Shown here: positions 39,792 through 47,202 of the stretch, piece by piece
Layout: each line of letters begins with the position of its first letter
Numbering within the stretch: position 1 is the stretch's first letter
Origin: JBNARI01 sp049718765
GTDB lineage: Bacteria > Bacillota > Sulfobacillia > DUMF01
Direction: 5' to 3'
NCBI GenBank assembly: GCA_049718765.1
Contig: JBNARI010000001.1
Span: 1 to 64,000, forward strand
Length of the DNA: 64,000 nucleotides
The notes under the pieces: model-generated
Databases searched by the model: none
Told to the model about the DNA's origin: nothing
Seen by the model: the letters and a program-made list of their open reading frames with translations, nothing else
Position numbers and translations under genes: made by a program

Positions 39792-40955
39792 TTGAGCAGG
39801 AGAAAGCTGTTCACTTCTGAGTCCGTCACCGAGGGGCACCCCGACAAGGTGGCCGACCAGATTTGCGATGCAATACTCGACGCCATCCTCGAGAAAGATC
39901 CCGTAGCACGTGTAGCGTGTGAATGCACCGTGAAGACAGGCCTTGTGCTCATAACCGGAGAAATCACCACCGAGTGCTACGTGGACATGCCTCGAATTGC
40001 CCGGGAAACCCTGCGCGAGATTGGGTATACCAGGGCTAAGTATGGCTTCGACTGCGACACTTGCGCGGTGCTCACTGCCATAGAGGAACAGTCGCCCGAC
40101 ATTGCTCAGGGCGTTAACGAGGCATTGGAAGTCAGGGCAACGGGTGGAGAAGAGAAAGTGCTTGGCGCTGGAGACCAGGGGCTGATGTTTGGCTTTGCAT
40201 GCAAGGAAACGCCTACCCTAATGCCCATGCCCATATACCTGGCCCATGGATTGGCTCGCCGACTTGCTCAGGTAAGAAAGTCAGGGGAGTTGCCCTACTT
40301 GCGGCCAGACGGCAAGACCCAAGTCACCGTGGAATACGAAGACGACGTTCCAGTCCGGGTGGATGCGGTAGTTGTGTCTGCCCAGCATGCGCCAGATGTG
40401 GATCAAAAGCAAATACGTGACGACATAATCGAGCATGTGGTCAGCAAGGTAATTCCCAATCACCTCCTGGACGAAAGGACCAGGTATTTCGTTAACCCCA
40501 CCGGAAGGTTCGTTATCGGTGGACCCCAGGGAGATTCTGGCCTGAGCGGCAGGAAGATCATCGTGGACACGTACGGCGGCTACGCCAGGCATGGGGGCGG
40601 TTCTTTCTCTGGGAAGGACCCAACCAAAGTGGACAGGTCTGGTACGTACGCTGCAAGGTACGTGGCAAAGAACATAGTTGCCAGCGGGCTTGCGTCCAGA
40701 TGCGAGGTTCAAGTGGCCTACATCATTGGGGTGGCCAACCCAGTGTCCATCATGGTGGACACCTTTGGCACCGGCGTGATCCCGGACCAGGAGATCGAGC
40801 GCCTTGTGATGTCTAACTTTGATTTCCGTCCAGGTGCAATAATTGAGAGATTCAACTTGAGGCGCCCCATGTATAGGCAAGTTGCGGTGTACGGTCACTT
40901 CGGCCGGGACGATCTGGACCTTCCTTGGGAGAAGACGGACCTTAAACTTGGCTGA
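39792..40955 (+). CDS. metK: S-adenosylmethionine synthetase
   Basis: MetK makes S-adenosylmethionine from methionine and ATP. The roughly 387-residue protein has FTSESVTEGHPDKVADQICDAILD, the GAGDQGLMFGFA motif, PEQ-independent GRFVIGGPQGDSGLSGRKIIVDTYGG, and GGGSFSGKDPTKVDRSGTYAARYVAKNIV. The start could be TTG 39792 or one of the GTGs at 39783 and 39786, all close to the GGGGGTGG ribosome-binding stretch; TTG 39792 gives the family N-terminus. It has a strong promoter and begins the rightward gene set. Confidence 0.95.
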   Translation: MSRRKLFTSESVTEGHPDKVADQICDAILDAILEKDPVARVACECTVKTGLVLITGEITTECYVDMPRIARETLREIGYTRAKYGFDCDTCAVLTAIEEQSPDIAQGVNEALEVRATGGEEKVLGAGDQGLMFGFACKETPTLMPMPIYLAHGLARRLAQVRKSGELPYLRPDGKTQVTVEYEDDVPVRVDAVVVSAQHAPDVDQKQIRDDIIEHVVSKVIPNHLLDERTRYFVNPTGRFVIGGPQGDSGLSGRKIIVDTYGGYARHGGGSFSGKDPTKVDRSGTYAARYVAKNIVASGLASRCEVQVAYIIGVANPVSIMVDTFGTGVIPDQEIERLVMSNFDFRPGAIIERFNLRRPMYRQVAVYGHFGRDDLDLPWEKTDLKLG

Positions 40956-41006
40956 GGCTGTGGCGGCCGTTCTTGTGCTCTCATAACATGGTCTCGGGGG
41001 CTAACC

Positions 41007-41480
41007 TTGCTGGTGCGCGACTTCGTGGTGTATTGTCTGGCTGCCTACGGTCTGCTGCTGGTGTTCACCATGCTCCTCGATGCGGCCAAGGTGGTACGCA
41101 GGTACCCGATTGCAGTGGGCAATAGGAAAGTGCTCTTGGTGTTGTACGTGAGGAACGCGAGCGGCTGGATCGAGGGGAGCATGCGGAGCCTCTTGAGATG
41201 CGCTGACTACTGGGGAGTTCCACTAGAGGTCAGCGTTGTGGACGTTGGCTCCAGGGATGAGACTGTCGAGATAGTGAAGAAGCTTGCCAGAACTTGCCAG
41301 GTTGTCAAGGTTAGCCAATGTTTGCTGCCAGAAGAGCTGAAACAGCGCAACGGTAGCCCGGTGATAGTTTGCGATTTGACCGGGCAGAGGGCAAGCAACT
41401 CAGGGCTACAGGAATTTCTGGACGAACTTCTGAGCCAGCTGTGCGTGCTTAGTTGTGTTAGCGTTGAACGGTTTAGCTGA
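41007..41480 (+). CDS. Membrane-anchored protein with a partial GT2-like fold
   Basis: The 157-residue protein has an N-terminal membrane helix (about 5-26). After it comes LLVLYVRNASGWIEGSMRSLLRCADYWGVPLEVSVVDVGSRDETVEIVKKLA, which resembles the nucleotide-binding beginning of family 2 glycosyltransferases. The catalytic second half of that fold is absent, so enzyme activity is doubtful. TTG 41007 has GGGGG seven bases upstream. Small proteins like this occur between metK and comF in related genomes; function is unknown. Confidence 0.6.
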   Translation: MLVRDFVVYCLAAYGLLLVFTMLLDAAKVVRRYPIAVGNRKVLLVLYVRNASGWIEGSMRSLLRCADYWGVPLEVSVVDVGSRDETVEIVKKLARTCQVVKVSQCLLPEELKQRNGSPVIVCDLTGQRASNSGLQEFLDELLSQLCVLSCVSVERFS

Positions 41481-41515
41481 CCACAGTGCGTCGTCAGCTA
41501 AAGCTGTTTGGTTTC
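41472..41515 (+). terminator. Probable terminator overlapping the stop codon at 41480
   Basis: TTTAGCTGAC (41472-41481) pairs perfectly with GTCAGCTAAA (41493-41502), followed by GCTGTTTGGTTT. The remaining 160 bases to comFC show no clear promoter. Confidence 0.55.
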
Positions 41516-41676
41516 CCCGCGTTGGTGTTAACGGTGAAGTGGCGGTTCTTCTTTTGTGTGCGCACCCTCTACAGGTTCGTGGTTTAGGCGGTTGTCTAGG
41601 GGTACATGGCGTTCCCCATGGAACAAGGAGCCTCCGTGGTGTGTTATACCTCTCGTGAAGTGCAAATGATAGGGTC

Positions 41677-42507
41677 ATGAGGGCATCATCCTTGATAAGA
41701 GTTGCTTGGGAGGACAAGCCGCTGAGGAAGGCGCTGATAACAGTAACTGGCAGCTTAGTGGAATTGTTCTTCCCCCTTCCCGAAGGGTGTGCCTTTTGCG
41801 GTAAAGAGCTCCCTGGCTGGCAGCACTTGCGTGTTTGCAGGGAGTGCCTCCAGGCGATTGGGGACGGTTACAGGTGGATTTGTTTCATGTGTGGCAGACC
41901 TTTGATTGGTACGGCTGCGCTTGAAGAAGGGGTGTCGATTTGCACTGATTGTCACTCTGGTGCCAGGGCTTTCGACTTAGCACGCGCTGCTGGTCGCTAC
42001 AGCACGCCATTGAGCGACACTATCCATTACTTCAAGTCCCGACCGGAGCTGTGTTTGGCCGGGACCCTTGGCACACTCATGGGCTTTAGGCTGGAAGAAC
42101 TGGCCTGCTTAAGCGGGGGGTTTCCCGACTTGGTGGTACCTGTTCCAATGGATCTGACCAGGCTCAGAGGACAGGGGTTCAATCATTCTCGTTGTCTTGC
42201 CCAGGTGCTGGCAAGACAGTTCGAATTGCCCCTTCGGGAGGTCCTGCAAAAACGGGAACAGACCCCTCCACCGAAGGGGGCAACTAGGAGCGAGAGGTTT
42301 GCCAGGTTGAAAGATGCCTTCAGGGTAAGACATCGGTCGATCGTCAGGAACAAGCACGTGCTGCTAGTGGACGATGTTATGATCACTGGTAGTACTGCGG
42401 AAGCGTGTGCTACGGTGCTAAAGCAAGAGGGTGCCCGCAGAGTGGACGTTTTGGTAGCCGCTTCGGTGCCAGCAATTCCCGCACGGCAAACGCTAAATTG
42501 GGTTTAA
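41677..42507 (+). CDS. comFC: ComF family protein (ComFC-like phosphoribosyltransferase fold)
   Basis: The 276-residue protein has N-terminal zinc-finger cysteines in four pairs (CAFC, CREC, CFMC, CTDC) and a C-terminal phosphoribosyltransferase fold. The fold has VVPVPMDLTRLRGQGFNHSRCLAQVLARQ and the PRPP-binding loop VLLVDDVMITGSTAEACATVLKQ. ComFC functions with the ComFA translocase in DNA uptake in Bacillus. No comFA is present here. The position upstream of flgM is the usual one in Bacilli and Clostridia. ATG 41677. Confidence 0.92.
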   Translation: MRASSLIRVAWEDKPLRKALITVTGSLVELFFPLPEGCAFCGKELPGWQHLRVCRECLQAIGDGYRWICFMCGRPLIGTAALEEGVSICTDCHSGARAFDLARAAGRYSTPLSDTIHYFKSRPELCLAGTLGTLMGFRLEELACLSGGFPDLVVPVPMDLTRLRGQGFNHSRCLAQVLARQFELPLREVLQKREQTPPPKGATRSERFARLKDAFRVRHRSIVRNKHVLLVDDVMITGSTAEACATVLKQEGARRVDVLVAASVPAIPARQTLNWV

Positions 42508-42531
42508 CTTTAAACCTCACTGCTTCGATAA
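42503..42531 (+). promoter_or_regulatory. Putative sigma-D (sigma-28) promoter of flgM
   Basis: TTTAAC (42503-42508) is followed, after 15 bases, by TTCGATAA (42524-42531), close to the TAAA-N15-GCCGATAA consensus, 40 bases before the flgM start. Confidence 0.6.
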
Positions 42532-42570
42532 TTACACTAGGTGGTGGGACCTTGGAGGGGTGATTGCCCG

Positions 42571-42909
42571 GTGAAGATATCTCGAGATCAAATGAGCAGG
42601 GTAGTGAGTTCCACCGGCGCTACTCCAATGGAAAGGGCAGAAAAGCCCAGGCATTGTAGCTCCGTGCAGGCATCAGCTCGAAGCTCTGCCGAGAAGCTGG
42701 ACACAGTTAGGCTGTATACCCAAACTGAGGAGTTCCGAAAGGCAGTGGAAGCGGTAAAGAGGGCTCCAGAGGTGCGCCAGGACAAGGTTGAAGAACTACG
42801 AAAGGCGATTGTCTCTGGCACTTACCAGGTGGACTCCATGGCCGTGGCTGAGAAGATGCTTTGCAGGATATTTGTTGATTACATGCTGGGTTCGGGGATG
42901 AAAAAGTGA
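42571..42909 (+). CDS. flgM: Anti-sigma factor FlgM
   Basis: FlgM binds and inhibits the flagellar sigma factor SigD until the hook is complete. The roughly 112-residue protein has a polar, probably disordered N-terminal half and a C-terminal helical half with the conserved VRQDKVEELRKAIVSGTYQVDSMAVAEKMLCRIF. GTG 42571 has GGAGGGG ten bases upstream. Its stop overlaps the flgN start (TGATG). It begins the late flagellar operon, which fits its own sigma-D-type promoter. Confidence 0.9.
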   Translation: MKISRDQMSRVVSSTGATPMERAEKPRHCSSVQASARSSAEKLDTVRLYTQTEEFRKAVEAVKRAPEVRQDKVEELRKAIVSGTYQVDSMAVAEKMLCRIFVDYMLGSGMKK

Positions 42910-43316
42910 TGGAAGCGCAATGGGTGGAGCTGCAGGACTACGTCGACCGCCTGGAGCAGTTTGCCAGTCAGGTTCGCTCCTTGGCTCAGGAGAAAAGGCA
43001 AGCGCTTACCAACGCAGATACTGCTGCCCTCGAGGAGATCATGATCCGGGAAGAAAAGCTATTGCCCCTTGGACTGCACCTCAAGGACGTACCTCCTCTT
43101 GTAGTGGAAAAGGGCCTCACGGGAGCGTGCGCTGAAGCACCCCTAGAGATCAGGGAACAAGTCACCGCGGCGTGCAACAGGATCGGGTTATACCTTGGAG
43201 AAGCCAGGGAGATAAACCGCAGAAACATGATGTTCCTCAAAAAGGCCCTTGAATACGTTGGGTTTATGATAAAGTGCAGCACTACTGGGCCGTCATACCA
43301 GCCTCCCGCCAGATGA
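42909..43316 (+). CDS. flgN: Flagellar chaperone FlgN
   Basis: The 135-residue helical protein has WVELQDYVDRLEQFASQVRSLAQEKRQALTNADTAALEEIMIREEKLL and a C-terminal NRRNMMFLKKALEYVGFMIKCSTT, as in FlgN proteins that escort FlgK and FlgL. It lies directly between flgM and flgK. ATG 42909 overlaps the flgM stop by one base. Confidence 0.88.
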   Translation: MEAQWVELQDYVDRLEQFASQVRSLAQEKRQALTNADTAALEEIMIREEKLLPLGLHLKDVPPLVVEKGLTGACAEAPLEIREQVTAACNRIGLYLGEAREINRRNMMFLKKALEYVGFMIKCSTTGPSYQPPAR

Positions 43317-43334
43317 CGTTGGAGGAGTGTTAAC

Positions 43335-44732
43335 GTGAGTACTTTCCGAGGCATTGAGATTGGCAGATCGGCAATTTCCACTCACAAGCTAGCCCTGGAC
43401 GTGGTTGCCCAAAATGTGGCCAGTGCCAACGTGTCGGGCTATTCGCGTCAGAGCGTACAAATGAAAGCTGTGAGCTACGCCCAGTCTGGACTGAGCGACG
43501 TGCAGAAGTTCACCGGTGCAGGGGTCACAGTGGAAAGGGTGGCCAGGCTACGGGATGCCTTCTTGGACAAGCAGATTCGGCAGGAGACAGCCACGAAGGG
43601 CTGGGCTGACGCAAGGCTTGAGACTTTGAACCAAGTGGAAGTGGTGATGAATGAGCTCGAGAGCACTGGCATTAGGGCGCGGTTGGACGAATTCTGGAAT
43701 GCGCTGCAGGAACTTTCGCTGAACCCCGAAAGCGTTAGCGTGCGTGCGACCGTGGTACAGCGAGGCGAAGCACTGTGCGAGGCGTTCAGGCACACGGTTG
43801 AATGGCTCAGGCAGCTTCAGGAGAACCTCAACTACCAGATCCAGACCACAGTTGGTCGGATTAACGACATTGCCTCACAGCTTGCTGAGCTGAACGACCA
43901 GATTGTGAGGGCGAGAGCCAGGGGTGAGTGCTCGAACCTGCTGGAGGACCGCCGGGACCTTCTCATTGATGAGCTGTCGGAGTTTGGGCCAGTTGACGTC
44001 ACGGTTCGGACTGAAGGCGCAGCAATCATCAAGCTCGGGGGCTTTCCCATTGTGGACGCCTACGGCTTGGAGAAGCTGGAGTTCCAGGCAGTGGGGGCTT
44101 CTGGATATCCCGTTGTGACCTGGGGGCCCGAAGGGCGAGTTTTGCAGATCGGCACCGGCAGGCTTAAGGGTTTGTTGGAAGCCAGGGACGAGCTTGCAGC
44201 TTCGTACATCGAAGACCTAAACCAGCTTGCTCGCAGCATCGTCGACGAAGTGAATGCGCTTCACAGGAAAGGTTATGGGCTTGACGGCACCACAACTGGG
44301 TTGGATTTCTTCGTCATGGGGAAAGACGCGAGTGACTTGCAGGTGCGCGAAGATATCCTTAAGAACCCCTCATTGGTTGCTGCATCGGCAAGCGGTGAGC
44401 CAGGCGATGGCAGTAACGCCCTGGCAATGGCTCAGCTCAAACAGAAGACACTGATGGTGAATGCCACTGCGACGTGGGACGATTACATAAGGTCTATCAC
44501 GGCCAGACTTGGCATTGAGACTCAGGAAGCCAAGCGAGTTAGCGAGAACCAGGAGTTGCTGCTGAAGGATTTGGAGAACAGGCGAGAGTCGGTCTCCGGT
44601 GTTTCCCTGGACGAAGAGGCCACCGAGATGATCAAACTCCAGCATGCTTATAACGCTGCTGCAAGGCTCATTACCGCCTACGATGAGCTGCTTGAGGTGC
44701 TGATTTCCCGCACTGGTTTGGTAGGCAGATGA
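43335..44732 (+). CDS. flgK: Flagellar hook-associated protein 1 (FlgK)
   Basis: The 465-residue protein joins the hook and filament. It has the N-terminal axial motif FRGIEIGRSAISTHKLALDVVAQNVASANVSGYSRQSVQMKA, the FlgK stretch LAELNDQIVRARARGECSNLLEDRRDLLIDELSE, and the C-terminal VSLDEEATEMIKLQHAYNAAARLITAYDELLEVLI. GTG 43335 has GGAGGAG upstream. Confidence 0.95.
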   Translation: MSTFRGIEIGRSAISTHKLALDVVAQNVASANVSGYSRQSVQMKAVSYAQSGLSDVQKFTGAGVTVERVARLRDAFLDKQIRQETATKGWADARLETLNQVEVVMNELESTGIRARLDEFWNALQELSLNPESVSVRATVVQRGEALCEAFRHTVEWLRQLQENLNYQIQTTVGRINDIASQLAELNDQIVRARARGECSNLLEDRRDLLIDELSEFGPVDVTVRTEGAAIIKLGGFPIVDAYGLEKLEFQAVGASGYPVVTWGPEGRVLQIGTGRLKGLLEARDELAASYIEDLNQLARSIVDEVNALHRKGYGLDGTTTGLDFFVMGKDASDLQVREDILKNPSLVAASASGEPGDGSNALAMAQLKQKTLMVNATATWDDYIRSITARLGIETQEAKRVSENQELLLKDLENRRESVSGVSLDEEATEMIKLQHAYNAAARLITAYDELLEVLISRTGLVGR

Positions 44733-44757
44733 GCTGTAGGTCGAGGGGGGCGTGCCT

Positions 44758-45648
44758 ATGAGGATCACCGACAGCATGAGCGTGAACAACCTGCGCTACA
44801 ACCTTTCCAAAATTGGAGAGAGGTTGTCCAGGGCCCAGGACATGCTTTCTTCGGGCAAGAGCGTGAACAGGCCCTCTGATGACCCGCGAAAGGCTATGAC
44901 CAGCCTACACATGAAGTCCTTGATAGAGCAGAACCGCAGATACCAAAGCAATGTCCAGGCTGGTATCGATTGGCTGAGCACAACGGACCAGGCTTTGGGA
45001 AGCGTGAACGAGGCCTTGCAGAGAGCACTGGAACTCGGGATTACCGGCTCCAACAGTGTGCTGCCCGAGGAAAGCCGCCAGGCGATTGCTGCTGAGCTTG
45101 AGCAGGTGCTCCAGCACCTGGTACAGGTGGCCAATACAGAGATTGGTGGACGATATGTGTTTGCTGGGACAAGCACACTGCAGCAGCCGTTTGAGATCGA
45201 TCAGTCGAGCCTTTCCGTTTCATACTTTGGCGACGGAGGTAGGCTCGTTTGGGAAATCAGCCGCGGCGCAAGCGTTATTGTGAACGTGGCTGGTACGGAG
45301 TTGTTTGGCTCTAACATGGAAATGTTTAGCGACCTGGTGAAGCTGAGGCAGTCGGTCCTTGCGGGTGACGTTCAGGCCACACAGCAGTGCATTTCCAGGG
45401 TGCAGGAACACCTAGACAACGTGCTCCGGTACCGGGCCGAGGTAGGCGCTCGGATCAACCGACTACAGGTAACCCTGGATCGTCTCCAACAAGTGGAGAT
45501 CGAGTACACCCGTGTACTGTCCGAGACGGAAGATGCGGATTTAGCTGGGACCATGGTTACACTGAACACAGAGGAAATCACTTACCGCGCGGCGCTGGAA
45601 GTAGGAGCGAGGATTGCTCAGCCTAGTTTGATCGATTATCTAAGATGA
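44758..45648 (+). CDS. flgL: Flagellar hook-associated protein 3 (FlgL)
   Basis: The 296-residue protein has MRITDSMSVNNLRYNLSKIGERLSRAQDMLSSGKSVNRPSDDPRKAMTSLHMKSLIEQN at the N-terminus and TEDADLAGTMVTLNTEEITYRAALEVGARIAQPSLIDYL at the C-terminus, both flagellin-like coiled coils. ATG 44758 has GGGGGG seven bases upstream. A terminator follows. No fliW or csrA gene lies between flgL and the flagellin gene, unlike in Bacillus. Confidence 0.95.
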   Translation: MRITDSMSVNNLRYNLSKIGERLSRAQDMLSSGKSVNRPSDDPRKAMTSLHMKSLIEQNRRYQSNVQAGIDWLSTTDQALGSVNEALQRALELGITGSNSVLPEESRQAIAAELEQVLQHLVQVANTEIGGRYVFAGTSTLQQPFEIDQSSLSVSYFGDGGRLVWEISRGASVIVNVAGTELFGSNMEMFSDLVKLRQSVLAGDVQATQQCISRVQEHLDNVLRYRAEVGARINRLQVTLDRLQQVEIEYTRVLSETEDADLAGTMVTLNTEEITYRAALEVGARIAQPSLIDYLR

Positions 45649-45683
45649 GTCTTTTCCAAGCGTTCCGACGTGCTGGCTAACGT

Positions 45684-45738
45684 GAGCCCGCGGACGCAAG
45701 TAAAGTGCTTGAGCTTGTGGCCGTGGGCTCGTTGTTTT
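45684..45738 (+). terminator. Terminator after flgL
   Basis: GAGCCCGCGG (45684-45693) pairs with CCGTGGGCTC (45721-45730), with one mismatch or wobble, followed by GTTGTTTTG. Confidence 0.65.
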
Positions 45739-45862
45739 GCCATAAGTTTTGTTTGGGGCTGGCCGTGTTGAGCGTACTCAGGGCACAGCCATGACCTGGC
45801 ACCTGCTGCAAGCCCAGGGGCTTTTGCGTTTTGTTGTGGCGGTTGTTGGTGTGGGGACGGGC

Positions 45863-45890
45863 TAAAACCTGGTGCTGTCACTGTCGATAA
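45863..45890 (+). promoter_or_regulatory. Putative sigma-D (sigma-28) promoter of the flagellin gene
   Basis: TAAA (45863-45866) and GTCGATAA (45883-45890) are separated by 16 bases. Seven of eight bases match the GCCGATAA -10 consensus. Confidence 0.75.
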
Positions 45891-45990
45891 ACATAGTGAG
45901 CACAGGAGTAAGGCAACACCAGAGCGCTTTTCTCGTGGCGCCCGGGAAGAGTGGCAGCGGGTTGTAGGTGAGAGTAAGGAGGGTAATGTG

Positions 45991-47112
45991 ATGAGGATTA
46001 ACCACAATATTAACGCACTGAATGCGTGGAGAAACTTGACCGTCACTGACGGGTCTCTTGCGAAGTCCCTTGAAAGGCTGTCTTCGGGTTACAGGATCAA
46101 TAAGGCTGCAGACGATGCCGCAGGGTTGGCCATCTCAGAAAAGATGAGGGCCCAAATCAGGGGGCTGCAGCTGGCGCAACGTAACGCACAGAACGGTATT
46201 TCGCTAATCCAGACGGCTGAGGGTGCATTGAACGAAACCCATGCGATTCTGCAGAGGATGAGGGAACTTGCAGTTCAGGCTCTGAACGATACAAACACCG
46301 ACGAGGACCGTGCAGCTCTGGATAAGGAGTATCAACAACTGGTTAATGAAATTACGAGGATTGCTAACACTACCGAGTTCAACACTACGAAGCTCCTGGA
46401 TGGGTCGTTGGGAGCGAGCATTGAGAATGTCGGGTCTAGCTTGACACCGAGCAACGGTATCGTAAGCATTGAGCTTAACGGCGCAGCTGTGGCTAATGGC
46501 TATACGATCACTGTAGAAGACGGCACCACTGGCAAGAAGATAACGGTGTCCCAGGGGTCAGTGTCGGAGACGATTGACAATGTGAGCGTGCCCAGTGGCT
46601 TTAACACAACCACACTCAACTTTGCGTCCCTTGGCATTAAGTTGACTGTCAACAGCGCTTTGACAAACATCTCTTTGAACAACACGTTCGATGTAACTGC
46701 CTCAGGTAGCATGAACCTGCAAATTGGAGCAAACGCTACACAAACGATGGCCATATCCATCTCCGACATGAGAGCGAGCGCTCTGGGAGGCTCCACGAAG
46801 TTGAACTCGACCAGCGTGGCCACGGCAAGCGGCGCACAGACGGCGTTGACCTCCATAGACACAGCTATTGACGAAGTGTCCACGCTAAGAGCTCAACTAG
46901 GCGCATACCAGAACAGGCTCGAACACACAGTATACAACCTGGGAGTTGCTGCAGAGAACCTCACTGCGGCAGAATCCAGGATCCGTGACGTGGACATGGC
47001 GCTTGAGATGGCGGAGTTCACAAAGAACCAGATCCTGGTGCAGTCTGGCACTGCTATGTTGGCACAGGCGAACATGCAGCCGCAAGCGATCCTCAGGCTG
47101 CTGCAGGCCTAA
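45991..47112 (+). CDS. hag: Flagellin
   Basis: The 373-residue filament protein has the conserved N-terminal D0/D1 region (MRINHNINALNAWRNL, SLAKSLERLSSGYRINKAADDAAGLAISEKMRAQIRGLQ) and C-terminal region (LGAYQNRLEHTVYNLGVAAENLTAAESRIRDVDMALEMAEFTKNQILVQSGTAMLAQANMQPQAILRLLQ). A serine/threonine-rich variable centre (about 145-280) is present. ATG 45991 has AAGGAGGG seven bases upstream; GTG 45988 is too close. It is controlled by a sigma-D promoter and followed by a strong hairpin. Confidence 0.97.
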   Translation: MRINHNINALNAWRNLTVTDGSLAKSLERLSSGYRINKAADDAAGLAISEKMRAQIRGLQLAQRNAQNGISLIQTAEGALNETHAILQRMRELAVQALNDTNTDEDRAALDKEYQQLVNEITRIANTTEFNTTKLLDGSLGASIENVGSSLTPSNGIVSIELNGAAVANGYTITVEDGTTGKKITVSQGSVSETIDNVSVPSGFNTTTLNFASLGIKLTVNSALTNISLNNTFDVTASGSMNLQIGANATQTMAISISDMRASALGGSTKLNSTSVATASGAQTALTSIDTAIDEVSTLRAQLGAYQNRLEHTVYNLGVAAENLTAAESRIRDVDMALEMAEFTKNQILVQSGTAMLAQANMQPQAILRLLQA

Positions 47113-47129
47113 CAACATAATACTGATGG

Positions 47130-47170
47130 GGGCTGGCCAGTTCCCGGCTGGCCAGCCCAAATAGTTTGAG
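47130..47170 (+). terminator. Hairpin after the flagellin gene
   Basis: GGGCTGGCCAG (47130-47140) pairs perfectly with CTGGCCAGCCC (47148-47158) around a seven-base loop, followed by AAATAGTTTGAG. With so few U residues it may be a partial terminator or an mRNA 3'-end stabiliser that keeps flagellin levels above fliD. Confidence 0.6.
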
Positions 47171-47202
47171 GAGACACGAGAAACTGGGAGGGGGCGGAGC
47201 AC

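Larger units (their letters stand above)
45649..45990. other. 342-base intergenic region between flgL and the flagellin gene
   Basis: It holds a terminator (45684-45738), a second weak hairpin AAGCC-CAGG-GGCTT followed by TTGCGTTTTG (45810-45833), the sigma-D promoter at 45863-45890 and a leader of about 90 bases. No gene with a credible start was found. Confidence 0.6.
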
